This document shows positions 7,240 through 17,105 of a stretch of 64,000 nt of DNA, one piece after another (positions within the stretch are counted from its first letter, which is position 1; each line of letters starts with the position of its first letter). The translations under genes and the position numbers were made by a program. The notes beneath the pieces were generated by a model that saw only the letters and a program-made list of their open reading frames with translations, ran no database searches and was not told the DNA's origin. Source of the stretch: Prolixibacteraceae bacterium JC049 (GTDB lineage Bacteria; Bacteroidota; Bacteroidia; Bacteroidales; Prolixibacteraceae); contig SACZ01000003.1 in NCBI GenBank assembly GCA_023369685.1, positions 889,219-953,218 of the forward strand, given 5' to 3'.

Positions 7240-10110
7240 ATGAGTAGGAGTATATTTTTTTATGGTGTAATGCTGGCGTGTTTCTTAATGAACATGTGGG
7301 CATCGGCAACTGAACCACTAAAGGTGACGAAGTTTAAGCTGGAGAACGGTTTCACTGTTTTCCTGCACGAAGATCATAGTAAGCCAGAGGTATTTGGTGC
7401 AGTAATTACCAAGGCTGGTGGAAAGAATGACCCTGAAGATGCTACGGGCATGGCTCATTATCAAGAACACATGTTGTTTAAAGGCACTCAAACGTTGGGA
7501 ACAACCAACTGGGAAAAAGAGAAACTGCACATCGATGCAATTTTCAAATTGTACGATGAGTTGGGAAAAACGTCAGATGAGGCCCAACGAAAAACGATCC
7601 AGAAAAAGATTAATGAAGAGTCGTTAAAAGCGGCGAAGTATGCCATCCCTAACGAGATGAGTAATCTGATCAATCAGATGGGGGGAACCAATTTAAATGC
7701 AGGGACAGGTCCGGATAATACGATCTTCTACAATGCATTTCCTCCCAACCAAATGGAGCGTTGGCTCGACCTGTATAGTCACCGCTTCATGAATCCGGTA
7801 TTCCGCTCATTTCAGGCCGAACTGGAAACCGTTTATGAAGAGAAGAACATGTATCAGGATAGCTTTATCGATCAGTTGTTGGAGAACTTCAACGCTCGCT
7901 TCTTTAAAAAGCATCCATACGGTCAACAAACCATAATTGGGACAACCAATGATTTGAAAAATCCATCGCTGACTAAGATGTACGAGTTCTTTAGAACTTA
8001 TTACGTGGCCAATAATATGGCATTGGTACTATCGGGCGATTTCAATTCAGAAGAGATAATGCCCATTGTTAAAGCCAAGTTTGGTCGATTAAAGTCAGGC
8101 GTTATACCTGAAGCTAAAGAGTATGTGGAAGCGCCTTTCAAAGGGAGAGAATTTCATTCGAAACGATTGACTCCAATAAAAATGGGATTGTTAGGCTTTA
8201 GAACACCGAAAAAGGGAAGTGAAGACTTCTTGACAATGGAGGTTTGTAACTTGTTACTTTCCAACGAGAACCAAACAGGAATTCTGGATGAACTGACACT
8301 GGAAAATAAGTTGATGGAAGTTCAATTACTGCCAATGCCTTATAACGATTATGGATGCACCATTATGCTGGCTATTCCTAAAATTATTGGTCAGAAAACC
8401 GAAACGGCAGAGAAACTGGTTATCGGGCAACTAAAGAAACTGAAAGAGGGGCAGTTTGATGAAGAGTTGCTGGGAGCCGTGAAGAATCAGCTTTATAAGC
8501 AGTATGCTATGACTTTGGAATCGAACGAAGATGTAGCTCTTTTAATTGCCGATGCATTTGGAGCGGAAATCTCAGTGGAAGAGTTAAAGCAATATCCCGA
8601 GAAGCTGAAGCAAATTACTAAGAAAGATATTGTTGCTGCAGCCAATAAATACTATGGCGATAACTATTTGGCTTTCCATTCGAAAATGGGCTTCCCATCG
8701 CCGGAGAAAATGGCTAAACCTGATTATAAACCACTAAAAGTAAATACCAATGCTGTTTCGGAGTATGCTAAGCATTTTAAGCAAATTAAGCATCAGGCGG
8801 CAGCGCATAAATTCATCGACCTGAAGGAGAAGGTGAAAGTGGCAGAAGCTAACAATGTGGAGTACTTTGTAACTAAAAATCCGAAAAACAACATTTTCTC
8901 ATTGGTTATCCAATTTGGAGTGGGACAGTACCGTATGCCAATTTTAAAACATGTGGCTGCAGCTATGGATTACGCAGGAACGGAAGATTACGATGTGGCA
9001 GAATTAAAGAAGCAGTTCAGTTTGTTAGGATGCAGCTACATGGTAAGCTCCGATGATCACAACCTAACCATTGAGATGGATGGTTTGGAAGAGAATTTGG
9101 AAAAAGCACTTGAGTTGTTGGAAGGAATTCTTCATCGAGCCACTTTGGGCGAAGAGGTGATTGATATATTGGTAGATGACGAGAAGTCGGAGCGTAAATT
9201 ACAGCAGTCGGAAGTAGCAGAAATAGCTGAGTCGTTGGTAACTTATATGACTTTGGGTGATAATTCGCCTTACAAGAAACGCCTGAAGATGAAGCAACTG
9301 AAAAAGTTGACTCCAGCCAAGTTGCTGAATGCGTTGAGAGAAGCGACTAATTATGAGGCGAAAGTGCATTATGTTGGAAATATGCCCAATGTAACAGATA
9401 AAATCAAATCGACATTGAAATTGGCTCCAGCTAAAGCGGCTCTATCGCCAGAACAGCCGCCTTTAGTTCAGTATAACGAGAATGTGATTTACCTGTTGAA
9501 TAAGAAGAAGGCCATACAAAGTAACATTTACTTTGTAGCCAATGGTCAATCTTTCAATAAAGCCAATCAGGCCGAAATTGATGCTTTCAATATGTATTTT
9601 GGTGGAGGATTCTCTGGATTAGCACTTCAGGAGATTAGGGAATACCGATCGTTGGCTTATACTGCTTTTGCCAATTACATCACTCCATCTAAGGAAGGAT
9701 TTTCAACTCTGTTTCTAGGGTATATTGGTACACAGGCCGATAAAACGACGGAAGCCATTACTGTTTTCAACGAGTTGGTAAGAGATATGCCTCAAAAACC
9801 AGAACGCATGGAAATGATAAACGACTTTTTGGTACAGTCTGCCATTAGTAGTCAGCCTTCGTATCGCGAACTGAGTGAAATGATGGTTGAGTGGCGTTTG
9901 AAAGGATTCAATGCCGATCCGAACGAAGAGTTACTTCCAGAATATAAGAAATTGAAGTTTGATGATATTGTCAAATTCTGGGAAAAGAACATAAAAGATA
10001 AGCCAATTGCAATTGGTATTGTGGCCGATAAAAAGAGTCTTGATCTGAAAAAGTTGAGAAAGTTTGGGAAGATTATAGAGGTGAAAGAGTCCAACATATT
10101 CAGTAAATAG
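7240..10110 (+). CDS. M16-family zinc metallopeptidase (secreted, two-domain-pair form)
   Basis: This 956-residue protein has a signal peptide (MWASA/TEP) and the inverted zinc motif HXXEH at residues 73-77 (HYQEH), with a candidate third ligand glutamate near residue 200 in ETVYEEK. An extra segment of about 50 residues lies between these sites (about 91-140). The length fits the long, pitrilysin-like form with an active N-terminal half and an inactive C-terminal half: FVANGQSFN near 760 and the GGGFSGLALQEIREYRSLAY region near 790 correspond to the C-terminal M16 domains. It probably degrades peptides in the periplasm. It stands 217 bp after the S41 gene and is followed by a good terminator. 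Confidence 0.9.
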   Translation: MSRSIFFYGVMLACFLMNMWASATEPLKVTKFKLENGFTVFLHEDHSKPEVFGAVITKAGGKNDPEDATGMAHYQEHMLFKGTQTLGTTNWEKEKLHIDAIFKLYDELGKTSDEAQRKTIQKKINEESLKAAKYAIPNEMSNLINQMGGTNLNAGTGPDNTIFYNAFPPNQMERWLDLYSHRFMNPVFRSFQAELETVYEEKNMYQDSFIDQLLENFNARFFKKHPYGQQTIIGTTNDLKNPSLTKMYEFFRTYYVANNMALVLSGDFNSEEIMPIVKAKFGRLKSGVIPEAKEYVEAPFKGREFHSKRLTPIKMGLLGFRTPKKGSEDFLTMEVCNLLLSNENQTGILDELTLENKLMEVQLLPMPYNDYGCTIMLAIPKIIGQKTETAEKLVIGQLKKLKEGQFDEELLGAVKNQLYKQYAMTLESNEDVALLIADAFGAEISVEELKQYPEKLKQITKKDIVAAANKYYGDNYLAFHSKMGFPSPEKMAKPDYKPLKVNTNAVSEYAKHFKQIKHQAAAHKFIDLKEKVKVAEANNVEYFVTKNPKNNIFSLVIQFGVGQYRMPILKHVAAAMDYAGTEDYDVAELKKQFSLLGCSYMVSSDDHNLTIEMDGLEENLEKALELLEGILHRATLGEEVIDILVDDEKSERKLQQSEVAEIAESLVTYMTLGDNSPYKKRLKMKQLKKLTPAKLLNALREATNYEAKVHYVGNMPNVTDKIKSTLKLAPAKAALSPEQPPLVQYNENVIYLLNKKKAIQSNIYFVANGQSFNKANQAEIDAFNMYFGGGFSGLALQEIREYRSLAYTAFANYITPSKEGFSTLFLGYIGTQADKTTEAITVFNELVRDMPQKPERMEMINDFLVQSAISSQPSYRELSEMMVEWRLKGFNADPNEELLPEYKKLKFDDIVKFWEKNIKDKPIAIGIVADKKSLDLKKLRKFGKIIEVKESNIFSK

Positions 10111-10114
10111 ATCT

Positions 10115-10163
10115 AAGTTTCAGGGAGGGGAGCCTTCAGAGGCTTACTCCTCTCGAAACTTTT
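10115..10163 (+). terminator. Rho-independent terminator after the M16 peptidase gene
   Basis: The outer stem AAGTTTC/GAAACTT and the inner stem GGGGAGCCT/AGGCTTACTCC form a long hairpin. It ends in four T at 10160-10163. It starts five bases after the stop codon. Confidence 0.7.
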
Positions 10164-10226
10164 AAGATTAAAAAAGTGTCCTATTTGTAGCCTGTAAGTG
10201 TAAAATCGATCTAGAAATTACCAGTC

Positions 10227-11369
10227 ATGGATTTAAAAACAATATCTTTGTTGCTCAAATGGGATAACATGGAATTTCAGATCGGAGTACGAACCTTAGT
10301 TGACGTAATTATTCTATTTCAAGGTGTTGTTTTTGGAGCAATATTAGCTATCGAGCACCGGAAAAATAATAACCAGTGGTTGCTGGGACTATTCTTATTA
10401 ACATATGCATTCGATAGTTTAGGAATAGTAGTGGAAGACTTAGGCTTTTATGAAACTTATCCTTGGCTCGATTATCTACCCATTAATTTTTACCTGTTAT
10501 CGTTTCCATTGCTATTTCTTTATGCCAAAGCAACTGTAAAAGAGCTGGATTGGAAAAAAGATTACAAACATATGATTCCAGGCGTGATAGAAATCGTTGG
10601 CATGGGAGCTTTATGTTTGATAGCTTTGAAAAAAAGAGATTTCGAAGAGCATATTGTTTTCGATATCTTGATATTGCTATATGGGTTAGCATCTATTTTT
10701 TCTACCATTTATTATTCATTCCGTCTGTTCTTTTTTGTGCGAAAGTGCATGCGACGAGTGGGGGAGTATTATTCCAATTTAAGTGGAAAGAATATTCGTT
10801 GGATTTATCGCATTGCCATCTACAACATATTTTTGGGGATATCTTCTTTTGCACTATTTGGCGTTGCTCCGGAGGAGAATAATTTTTACGACATTCTTTT
10901 TGGTTTGCTAAACCTGGCGTTTGTAGTTGCCGTCTCTATTCTGGCTATTCGTCAGGGGCAATTTAAAGTGGAAGTGCTGGATGTTGAGGAATCTAAAGAA
11001 GAAGAGACCAATGAGCTTCAGTCTGAATTTGCAACTTTATCGGAACATTTAGAAGAGACCAAACTATATGTGGAGGCCGACTTGACACTACCTAAGCTTG
11101 CCCGTGCATGTGGCTTAAATCAGCGTATTCTTTCTCGTGCCATTCATGTGCATGCACAGATGAACTTTAACCAGTATATTAATCGACTACGCACCGAGGA
11201 AGCTCAGCTGTTATTAAAAGATTCGGCCAACGATCATTTGTGCATCGAAGCCATTGGAGAACAGGCCGGTTTTAACTCGAAAGCGACATTTTATACCACC
11301 TTTAAAAAAGTCACAGGCGTATCGCCAAGTGTCTTCCGAAATCAGAATGATAACCTGCAGTCGGCCTGA
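10227..11369 (+). CDS. Membrane-bound AraC-family transcriptional regulator
   Basis: This 380-residue protein has about seven hydrophobic segments in the first 240 residues and an AraC-type double helix-turn-helix at the C-terminus: LPKLARACGLNQRILSRAIH near 290 and AIGEQAGFNSKATFYTTFKK near 340. This architecture is common in Bacteroidota, where the membrane part is thought to sense a signal directly. ATG 10269 (MEFQIGV) is an alternative start and gives a cleaner first membrane helix. The next gene is a sialidase, a candidate target. It resembles the regulator at 20145 in layout. Confidence 0.85.
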   Translation: MDLKTISLLLKWDNMEFQIGVRTLVDVIILFQGVVFGAILAIEHRKNNNQWLLGLFLLTYAFDSLGIVVEDLGFYETYPWLDYLPINFYLLSFPLLFLYAKATVKELDWKKDYKHMIPGVIEIVGMGALCLIALKKRDFEEHIVFDILILLYGLASIFSTIYYSFRLFFFVRKCMRRVGEYYSNLSGKNIRWIYRIAIYNIFLGISSFALFGVAPEENNFYDILFGLLNLAFVVAVSILAIRQGQFKVEVLDVEESKEEETNELQSEFATLSEHLEETKLYVEADLTLPKLARACGLNQRILSRAIHVHAQMNFNQYINRLRTEEAQLLLKDSANDHLCIEAIGEQAGFNSKATFYTTFKKVTGVSPSVFRNQNDNLQSA

Positions 11370-11494
11370 AATTAATCGATGTGTTTTATCGAATTAATCT
11401 TGTAGAATTTACTTTTTCATTGAATTAGAATATTTTGGGTATCATTTTCTAACTTTAACAAAGAAAGTGAAGTACTAAACCGTAAAATATCAAA

Positions 11495-12613
11495 ATGAGA
11501 ACTGTAATTGGATTAATGCTGCTGCTATTAACTGGTGTTACCGTAGCACAGAATAGCGAATTTAAAGTAGCTAAGGGAGTAAAAAGCAATATCGATTTAT
11601 TTAATGCTGAAATGAGGCCGGGAGTCTCTTGTTATAGAATACCTGCTTTGGTAACTGCACCCAACGGCGATTTAATTGCTGCAATTGATGAAAGAGTGCC
11701 TTCATGTGGCGATTTGAAATGGAGTAAGAATATCAATATTGTAATTAGAAGAAGCAGTGTTAATGGTAAAAGTTGGCTTCCCATCGAGACGGTTGTCGAT
11801 TTTCCATTGGGGCAATCTGCATCCGACCCATCATTGATTGTTGATCGTGAAACCAAAGAGATTTTCATGTTCTATAACTTCATGGATCTGGACAAAGAGA
11901 AGGATATCTACTATTTGCATGTGGTGAGTAGTAAAGACAATGGTAAGACCTGGAGCGAACCACGCGATATTACTCATCAAATTGCTCTGCCAGGTTGGAA
12001 AAAAGATTTTAAGTTTATCACATCCGGACGAGGAGTACAACTAGAGAATGGTACTATGCTACATTGTTTGGTAAACCTTAAAACAGGTGGGCATATTTTC
12101 GGAAGCGATGATCATGGGAAAAACTGGTATCTGATTAACAAAGCAATAAAGCCATTTAACGAGTCGAAGATTATAGAGCTGACTAATGGCGACTGGATGA
12201 TTAATAGCAGAGTGCAAGGATTGGGGTATAGGTATGTGCACATCAGTAAAGACAATGGGGCTTCGTGGCATAGCTTTGGCGATACTACTTTAATCGACCC
12301 GGCTTGCAATGCAAGTATCATTCGTTACACTTCGAAAAAAGATGGTTATAAGAAAAATCGACTGCTTTTTGCCAATGCAAAGCGAGTGAAAGGCCGAATG
12401 AACATGACCGTTCGTATAAGCTACGACGAAGGAAAAACATGGAGTGACGGAAAGACTGTTTACGCGGGATCTTCTGCTTATTCTACACTAACAATTTTGA
12501 AGAATGGGGATATTGGATTACTATTTGAAAAAGATGATTATAAATCGAACCAATTTGTTAGTTTCTCACTGAAGTGGTTAACCGATGGGAAGGATAAGTT
12601 GCGAAAGAGATAG
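11495..12613 (+). CDS. GH33-type exo-alpha-sialidase (BNR repeats), secreted
   Basis: This 372-residue protein has a signal peptide (TGVTVAQ) and sialidase hallmarks: the YRIP motif near residue 47, whose arginine would bind the sialic acid carboxylate, and Asp-box repeats (SxDxGxxW) at SKDNGKTW, DDHGKNW, SKDNGASW and SYDEGKTW. Such enzymes release terminal sialic acid or related nonulosonic acids from glycans. The family is six-bladed beta-propellers. It stands alone, with a hairpin terminator after it and no sialic acid uptake genes nearby, so the natural substrate is uncertain. Confidence 0.85.
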   Translation: MRTVIGLMLLLLTGVTVAQNSEFKVAKGVKSNIDLFNAEMRPGVSCYRIPALVTAPNGDLIAAIDERVPSCGDLKWSKNINIVIRRSSVNGKSWLPIETVVDFPLGQSASDPSLIVDRETKEIFMFYNFMDLDKEKDIYYLHVVSSKDNGKTWSEPRDITHQIALPGWKKDFKFITSGRGVQLENGTMLHCLVNLKTGGHIFGSDDHGKNWYLINKAIKPFNESKIIELTNGDWMINSRVQGLGYRYVHISKDNGASWHSFGDTTLIDPACNASIIRYTSKKDGYKKNRLLFANAKRVKGRMNMTVRISYDEGKTWSDGKTVYAGSSAYSTLTILKNGDIGLLFEKDDYKSNQFVSFSLKWLTDGKDKLRKR

Positions 12614-12635
12614 AAAGTAGAAATATTGAAAATTA

Positions 12636-12688
12636 ATGCTTGTTAATTCTGAAATAGTCTTGCAAATTCAGAATCGATAAGCATTTTT
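12636..12688 (+). terminator. Terminator-like hairpin after the sialidase gene
   Basis: ATGCTT pairs with AAGCAT at the base and ATTCTGAA with TTCAGAAT further in, across two small internal loops. Five T follow. Confidence 0.5.
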
Positions 12689-12700
12689 CATTTTTGATGG

Positions 12701-12730
12701 TTACGGCAAAAGCTGTCGCATATAGTTTTG
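12701..12730 (+). promoter_or_regulatory. Candidate promoter for the 12759 gene
   Basis: TAGTTTTG at 12723-12730 matches the TAnnTTTG -7 box exactly. The -33 side is weak (TTA at 12701, 19-bp spacing). The leader would be about 20 nt. Confidence 0.35.
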
Positions 12731-12758
12731 GCGCTTTAGAATCTAAAACTTTCACAAA

Positions 12759-13388
12759 ATGAAGAACAAATTGATTTCAACTTTTAGCTTGGTAAGCCTT
12801 TGTCTAATCACCTCCAGCGCATATGCACAAGATCGCCCAAAAACACTCTTAGGATTTTTTCAGAATGAGGGGAAAGAGCAGCATGTTGGTTGGTTTATTC
12901 ATCCTGAAATCAGAAAATTCTACAACAAAGCCAATTTTAGCGATGATACCAATGTGTTAGTAGGAGGAAAGATCGGGCTTATCATGAATCATTCATTTTA
13001 TATTGGTCTTAGTGGACATGCAAAGACAAGTAAATTACGGTATGTAAATGACGATTCTACCATTGGAGTTGGCATGGGCTATGGCGGCTTGTTTATTGGA
13101 AAAGCTTTTTTGGGAGACAAAATTATCCATCCACGCTTAGCTATAAGTTGTGGCTATGGTGGAGCTTCAGAGTATCCTTTAAAGAATAATGTAAGAGGTG
13201 CTAATCGTTCTGTTGGATATTTATATGTGGAGCCAGAAGCAGGACTGGAGTTGAATTTGAGTGAAAATATAAGGTTCGCTTTTGGAGCAACATATCGATG
13301 GTTAGATGCATCTAATTTTGCGCATCTCTCAAAAGATGAGCTGAACGGTTTATCTCTGAACTTTGGAGTTGTGATAGGACGGTTGTAG
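12759..13388 (+). CDS. Small predicted outer-membrane protein, unknown function
   Basis: This 209-residue protein has a signal peptide (ITSSAYA/QDRP). The rest is glycine- and aromatic-rich with alternating strands (for example GLSGHAKTSKLRY, GLSLNFGVVIGRL at the end), consistent with an eight-stranded barrel. I recognise no named family. It follows the sialidase gene but is separated from it by a terminator-like hairpin and a candidate promoter. Confidence 0.6.
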   Translation: MKNKLISTFSLVSLCLITSSAYAQDRPKTLLGFFQNEGKEQHVGWFIHPEIRKFYNKANFSDDTNVLVGGKIGLIMNHSFYIGLSGHAKTSKLRYVNDDSTIGVGMGYGGLFIGKAFLGDKIIHPRLAISCGYGGASEYPLKNNVRGANRSVGYLYVEPEAGLELNLSENIRFAFGATYRWLDASNFAHLSKDELNGLSLNFGVVIGRL

Positions 13389-13878
13389 GAAAATACTCAA
13401 TAATGCAGAATAGTTAGTGTCGAGTAGGATCGGTACTAATTGGCTTACTTGTAATATGTTACTTGAAGCAATTTACTCTATTGTACCTCATACTGCCAAT
13501 TGACTTCGATAAACGATAATGATTGGAGCGCTAGGATTCGTTTGCATACTATCTTTCTACCATACCACCGTCGCGCTGCGACTTTAAAAGTATCAGCGGT
13601 ACGATGTTACGGTAGGGAAAACTTAAAAGTGATTTCTCTACAGTTTTTGTGCTGGTGAAAATTGCAATGAGGATTTTGTAAAAGATTGTGATTAAATATT
13701 ACTTTTATGATTAGTTGAAAACAAAAAACGAAAGCCGGGGCTACTTCGCTGTGATTGCTTTAAAAGCGCTTGAATTGTATGACGGGAAACTATCACAGCT
13801 TGTCCCGAAGTATTTCGGGATACGGTTTTGTGAGAGGATTGGGGTGAGATTCCTCTTTTCTACTCGACCAATTTACCG
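13389..13878. repeat. Non-coding stretch with REP-like palindromes
   Basis: There is no credible gene here. The stretch holds a dispersed element at 13485-13535 that matches the reverse complement of 63706-63759. It also holds a palindrome TCCCGAA-GTAT-TTCGGGA at 13803-13820, and a wider inverted repeat GCTGTGAT (13749) / ATCACAGC (13792) enclosing GCTTT/AAAGC. This is typical of Bacteroidota intergenic repeat clusters. Confidence 0.5.
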
Positions 13879-15026
13879 TTGTGTCCCATAAAACCGAACG
13901 GAAACGAACAAACAATATGAATTGGATAATACTAAATTTGATTACAAATAAGAGAAATAACAAGCTGATTTATGGAGCCTTACTAGGTATAATAATACTG
14001 GATTTTTTAAACGACCAAATAGGATTCATAAATCAAAAATATCTGATTGTTGATTTCTCTTTATGTGCAATAGGGATTTTTATAATAATGGAAATATTAA
14101 ATTATTGGTACAAGAATTTATATCGTAAGAATCAAAGAATTCTTGAAAACATTAAGGAAATTTCTAGAACAGGAAATTATACGAAAATAATTGAACAAGC
14201 CGAGTTGGTTAGGATTGTAAAACCTCAATTGACTGAAAAAACTTATTGGACTGGCTTTGCATATTTATATCTAGACAATCCGCAGAAAGCTTTACTGGAA
14301 TTTGAGTTAGTTGAATCAGAATATCAAAAATGTGGCGGATTTTTCTATCATAAAGGTTTAGCACTAATTGATTTGGCGGATTTTGATAAGGCTATTGAAT
14401 ACTTAACACGGTCGATTGATTTAGAACAGAATTGGCAAAACCTTGACCAAAGAGGCGTTGCATACATGAACATTGATAAATTAAATGAGGCTGAAAATGA
14501 CTTGAGAAAATCTATTGAATTAAAAGAGAATTCTTCAAATACGTGCAATTTAGGAGTGCTTCTAGATAAAAAAGAACAGTATCAGGAAGCAATAGAGTAT
14601 TTCAATCAATCTATTGAAATAAAACCCGATAATCCCAATGCTTTTTATAATAGAGCATTAGCTAAATATTCATTAAAGAATTATAAAGATTCAATATTGG
14701 ATTACACAAAGACAATAGAACTTGACTCAGAAAGAGATTGGGCGTATTATAATCGAGCTTTAGTAAATCAAAAGATTAACGAATTAGAAGCTGCAATTAC
14801 CGATTTTGATTTAGCAAATAAAATCGGTAATGACAATAAATATCTATACTTAAATCGTGGATTTTGCAAATGCGAGTTGGGAGATATTTCAAATGGTTTG
14901 ATTGATTTGAAAAAAGCTAATGAACTAGATTGCAAAGAAGCAAAAGAACTCATAGAAAAGTATGATAAACAATAAAATTATGGCACACAATAGATAGCAT
15001 TATGAGCGGTTTGTAAAAACCGAACG
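13879..15026 (+). mobile_element. Possible single-gene cassette flanked by inverted and direct repeats
   Basis: TTGTGTCCCATAA at 13879-13891 is repeated in inverted form at 14978-14990 (12 of 13 bases). AAAACCGAACG occurs as an exact direct repeat at 13890-13900 and 15016-15026. Between them lies one AT-rich TPR gene. No transposase or integrase gene is present, so the element would depend on an enzyme encoded elsewhere. Whether it is truly mobile is an inference. Confidence 0.35.
13917..14975 (+). CDS. Membrane-anchored tetratricopeptide repeat (TPR) protein
   Basis: This 352-residue protein has two hydrophobic segments near the N-terminus (about residues 20-35 and 42-60), followed by about six TPR units: AYLYLDNPQKALLEFELVE, KGLALIDLADFDKAIEYL, RGVAYMNIDKLNEAENDL, LGVLLDKKEQYQEAIEYF, RALAKYSLKNYKDSILDY and RALVNQKINELEAAITDF. 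TPRs mediate protein-protein contacts; no enzymatic domain is present. I prefer ATG 13917 to the upstream ATG at 13881, which overlaps the flanking repeat. Base composition is more AT-rich than in neighbouring genes, and the gene is flanked by repeats, which hints at transfer. Confidence 0.75.
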   Translation: MNWIILNLITNKRNNKLIYGALLGIIILDFLNDQIGFINQKYLIVDFSLCAIGIFIIMEILNYWYKNLYRKNQRILENIKEISRTGNYTKIIEQAELVRIVKPQLTEKTYWTGFAYLYLDNPQKALLEFELVESEYQKCGGFFYHKGLALIDLADFDKAIEYLTRSIDLEQNWQNLDQRGVAYMNIDKLNEAENDLRKSIELKENSSNTCNLGVLLDKKEQYQEAIEYFNQSIEIKPDNPNAFYNRALAKYSLKNYKDSILDYTKTIELDSERDWAYYNRALVNQKINELEAAITDFDLANKIGNDNKYLYLNRGFCKCELGDISNGLIDLKKANELDCKEAKELIEKYDKQ

Positions 15027-15229
15027 ATGAGTGGATATTGCTATTGATTTTTCGTGGTTTTAGTGCTTTTCGTGGTCAGATATATCGCGATTATGATTGC
15101 CATACTCTATGTACTTTCCTCTAAGCATCTGAATTCGGTTTCCCTTTTCTCCGGTTTCCAGATTCTATTCTCTGTCACTACCGAGATCAGTATTTGATTT
15201 TGTAGATTTGTGGCAGAAAAGAAAATACA
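14991..15229. repeat. Non-coding stretch with dispersed repeat copy
   Basis: It contains the right-hand direct repeat of the TPR cassette (within CGGTTT-GTA-AAAACCG). At 15131-15170, on the minus strand, there is a copy of a short element (GGAAACCGGAGAAAAGGGA) related to 63473-63510 and 63820-63853. I see no gene. Confidence 0.4.
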
Positions 15230-16075
15230 GTGGCCGATCATTTGAAAAATATTCTGAAGTCTTATTCTCACAATATTGTGGTGGATAAAATTTGCCATGG
15301 GGATTACGATACCAATTCGCCACATAGTACCACACTACATCGCCACGATTGTTTTCAAATTGTCTGGCTAACAGAAGGGGAAGGAAGTCATTGGGTCGAA
15401 AAAAAGGAGCATACTTATTTCAGAGGGAGTATCTTTTTGTTGGCGCCCTACTTCATGCATCAAATAGAATATACCGATCAGGTGCAAGGGTATGTGGTTA
15501 GTTTTACGGATATTTTTCTAACAGCATCGCAGTTTCAGGAAACATTGATGTTTTACAATTTAGCCAATTGCCATATTGTAGTGCCCGAACACGAGATTGC
15601 TCTTTTTAATACTGAATTTGCCCATCTGCATTACTATTCCGGAAAAGTTACAGGTGATCAGTTAAATACGATTCTACAGAACTACTTACATATTATTCTG
15701 ACTAAACTTAGTGGATTCAGAAGACTTCAGCAGGGAATTGGTTCTAATGTGCATGACGCAAAGCTTGCACTTTTAATGCAGTTTGTTGTTTTAGTACGAG
15801 CGCATTTTAAAGAAGAGAAAAACTTGTCATTCTATCTGGATAAACTGGCTGTTTCGCAGCGCAAGTTGAGTGATGTGATTAATGCTACTACAGGACTACC
15901 TCCTGCTAAATTTATTGAACAATATACGCTAAACGAAGCAGCCCGACTTATTCGATATACCGACGAAAGCATTAAAGAGATTGCTGCTTATTTGGGCTAT
16001 TTCGATAATTCTTATTTTTCGAAGGCATTTAAAAAGCATTTCGGCACAACACCTCAGCAATACCGAATCAGTTAA
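15230..16075 (+). CDS. AraC-family transcriptional regulator with cupin sensor
   Basis: This 281-residue cytoplasmic regulator has an N-terminal cupin-type ligand-binding region (HRHDCFQIVWLTEGEGSHWV, residues about 36-55) and a C-terminal AraC/XylS DNA-binding domain (LAVSQRKLSDVINATTG near 205 and IAAYLGYFDNSYFSKAFKKH near 250). The first codon is GTG at 15230; no ATG lies before the cupin region. It is followed 93 bp later by an EamA transporter gene on the same strand, which it may control in response to a small molecule. Confidence 0.85.
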   Translation: MADHLKNILKSYSHNIVVDKICHGDYDTNSPHSTTLHRHDCFQIVWLTEGEGSHWVEKKEHTYFRGSIFLLAPYFMHQIEYTDQVQGYVVSFTDIFLTASQFQETLMFYNLANCHIVVPEHEIALFNTEFAHLHYYSGKVTGDQLNTILQNYLHIILTKLSGFRRLQQGIGSNVHDAKLALLMQFVVLVRAHFKEEKNLSFYLDKLAVSQRKLSDVINATTGLPPAKFIEQYTLNEAARLIRYTDESIKEIAAYLGYFDNSYFSKAFKKHFGTTPQQYRIS

Positions 16076-16168
16076 AGAGTGTTTTGCTAAATAGTACCAT
16101 TGTTTTGCCATTTCTGGCAGCTACTACTAGGCAGTTAATTCGATGTTTGCAATAAAAAGCAAACAAAC

Positions 16169-17035
16169 ATGAATTCAAAAGTAAAATCGGTAGCATATGT
16201 AATGCTATGTGTGTGTCTATGGGCGTTAATCCCACTGGTGGCAAAATTGGGGCAAGAAGGGTTAGATAATCATCAATTTCTGTTCTGGTCGAGTTTGATA
16301 TCGTTCCTAACCTTTCTAATTCTGATTACAATTCGAAAGAAGAATCAATTGTTTTTTAAATTGTCGAAAAAGGAATGGGGAAATGCAGTTGGATTAGGTT
16401 TTTTAGGAACTTACTTGTACTATATTTTATTGTACTTTGGTTATGCTAATGCGAAAGGAATTGAAGTGTTGGTAATTCAGTATTGCTGGCCTGTGTTAGT
16501 TATTGTTTTATCCGTTTTTATATTGAAAGAGCGGTTGAATACAAGGAAGATTGCGTCTATTGTGTTAGGCTTTGTAGGTGTGGGTTTAGTGTTAACCAAG
16601 GGCAATAGGGGCAATATTCATTTGGATAACCTATGGGTAGATGGTATTGTGTTTTTAGCTGCAATTGTATTTGCATTATTTTCGGTATTGAGTAAAAAGA
16701 TAAAGATCGATGCTTTGGTATTAGTCACTATCTACTTTCTTACAGCTACAGTATTTAGCTTCGTTTCTATGTGTGTATTATCCGATTTTAATTTGCCTAC
16801 TGCTCCAACAATTCTACCTATTCTTATAAATGGAGTGTTGGTGAACGGAGTATCTTATATTTTCTGGATTGAGGCCTTGAAAATAGGTAAAGCCTCATTT
16901 GTGGCTCCTTTTGTATTTCTAACACCTGTAATTTCTACTGTTCTTTTGGTGTTGTTTTTTAATGAACCTTTTTATGTGGTGTATTTAATGGGAATGGCTG
17001 CAATTATTATTGGAGGGCTAATCAATAGAGAGTAA
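16169..17035 (+). CDS. EamA/DMT-superfamily transporter
   Basis: This 288-residue protein is almost entirely hydrophobic, with about ten membrane helices in two EamA repeats (ALIPLVAKLGQEGLDNHQFLF at the start of the first; VNGVSYIFWIEALKIGKASF in the second). Family members move metabolites or drugs across the inner membrane, often exporting amino acids or related compounds. It lies after an AraC-type gene, a common transporter-regulator pair. The substrate is not predictable. Confidence 0.85.
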   Translation: MNSKVKSVAYVMLCVCLWALIPLVAKLGQEGLDNHQFLFWSSLISFLTFLILITIRKKNQLFFKLSKKEWGNAVGLGFLGTYLYYILLYFGYANAKGIEVLVIQYCWPVLVIVLSVFILKERLNTRKIASIVLGFVGVGLVLTKGNRGNIHLDNLWVDGIVFLAAIVFALFSVLSKKIKIDALVLVTIYFLTATVFSFVSMCVLSDFNLPTAPTILPILINGVLVNGVSYIFWIEALKIGKASFVAPFVFLTPVISTVLLVLFFNEPFYVVYLMGMAAIIIGGLINRE

Positions 17036-17105
17036 TTTTTCTCTGTTTGCGATTCTGTTTGATATTTCCTAACTTTTGATAATCAAATATCAAGCAGTAT
17101 ACCTC

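Noticed and set aside
10227..13388. A sialic acid utilisation locus (AraC, sialidase, outer-membrane protein)
   Set aside because: No sialic acid lyase, epimerase, kinase or transporter is present, and a terminator separates the sialidase from the next gene.
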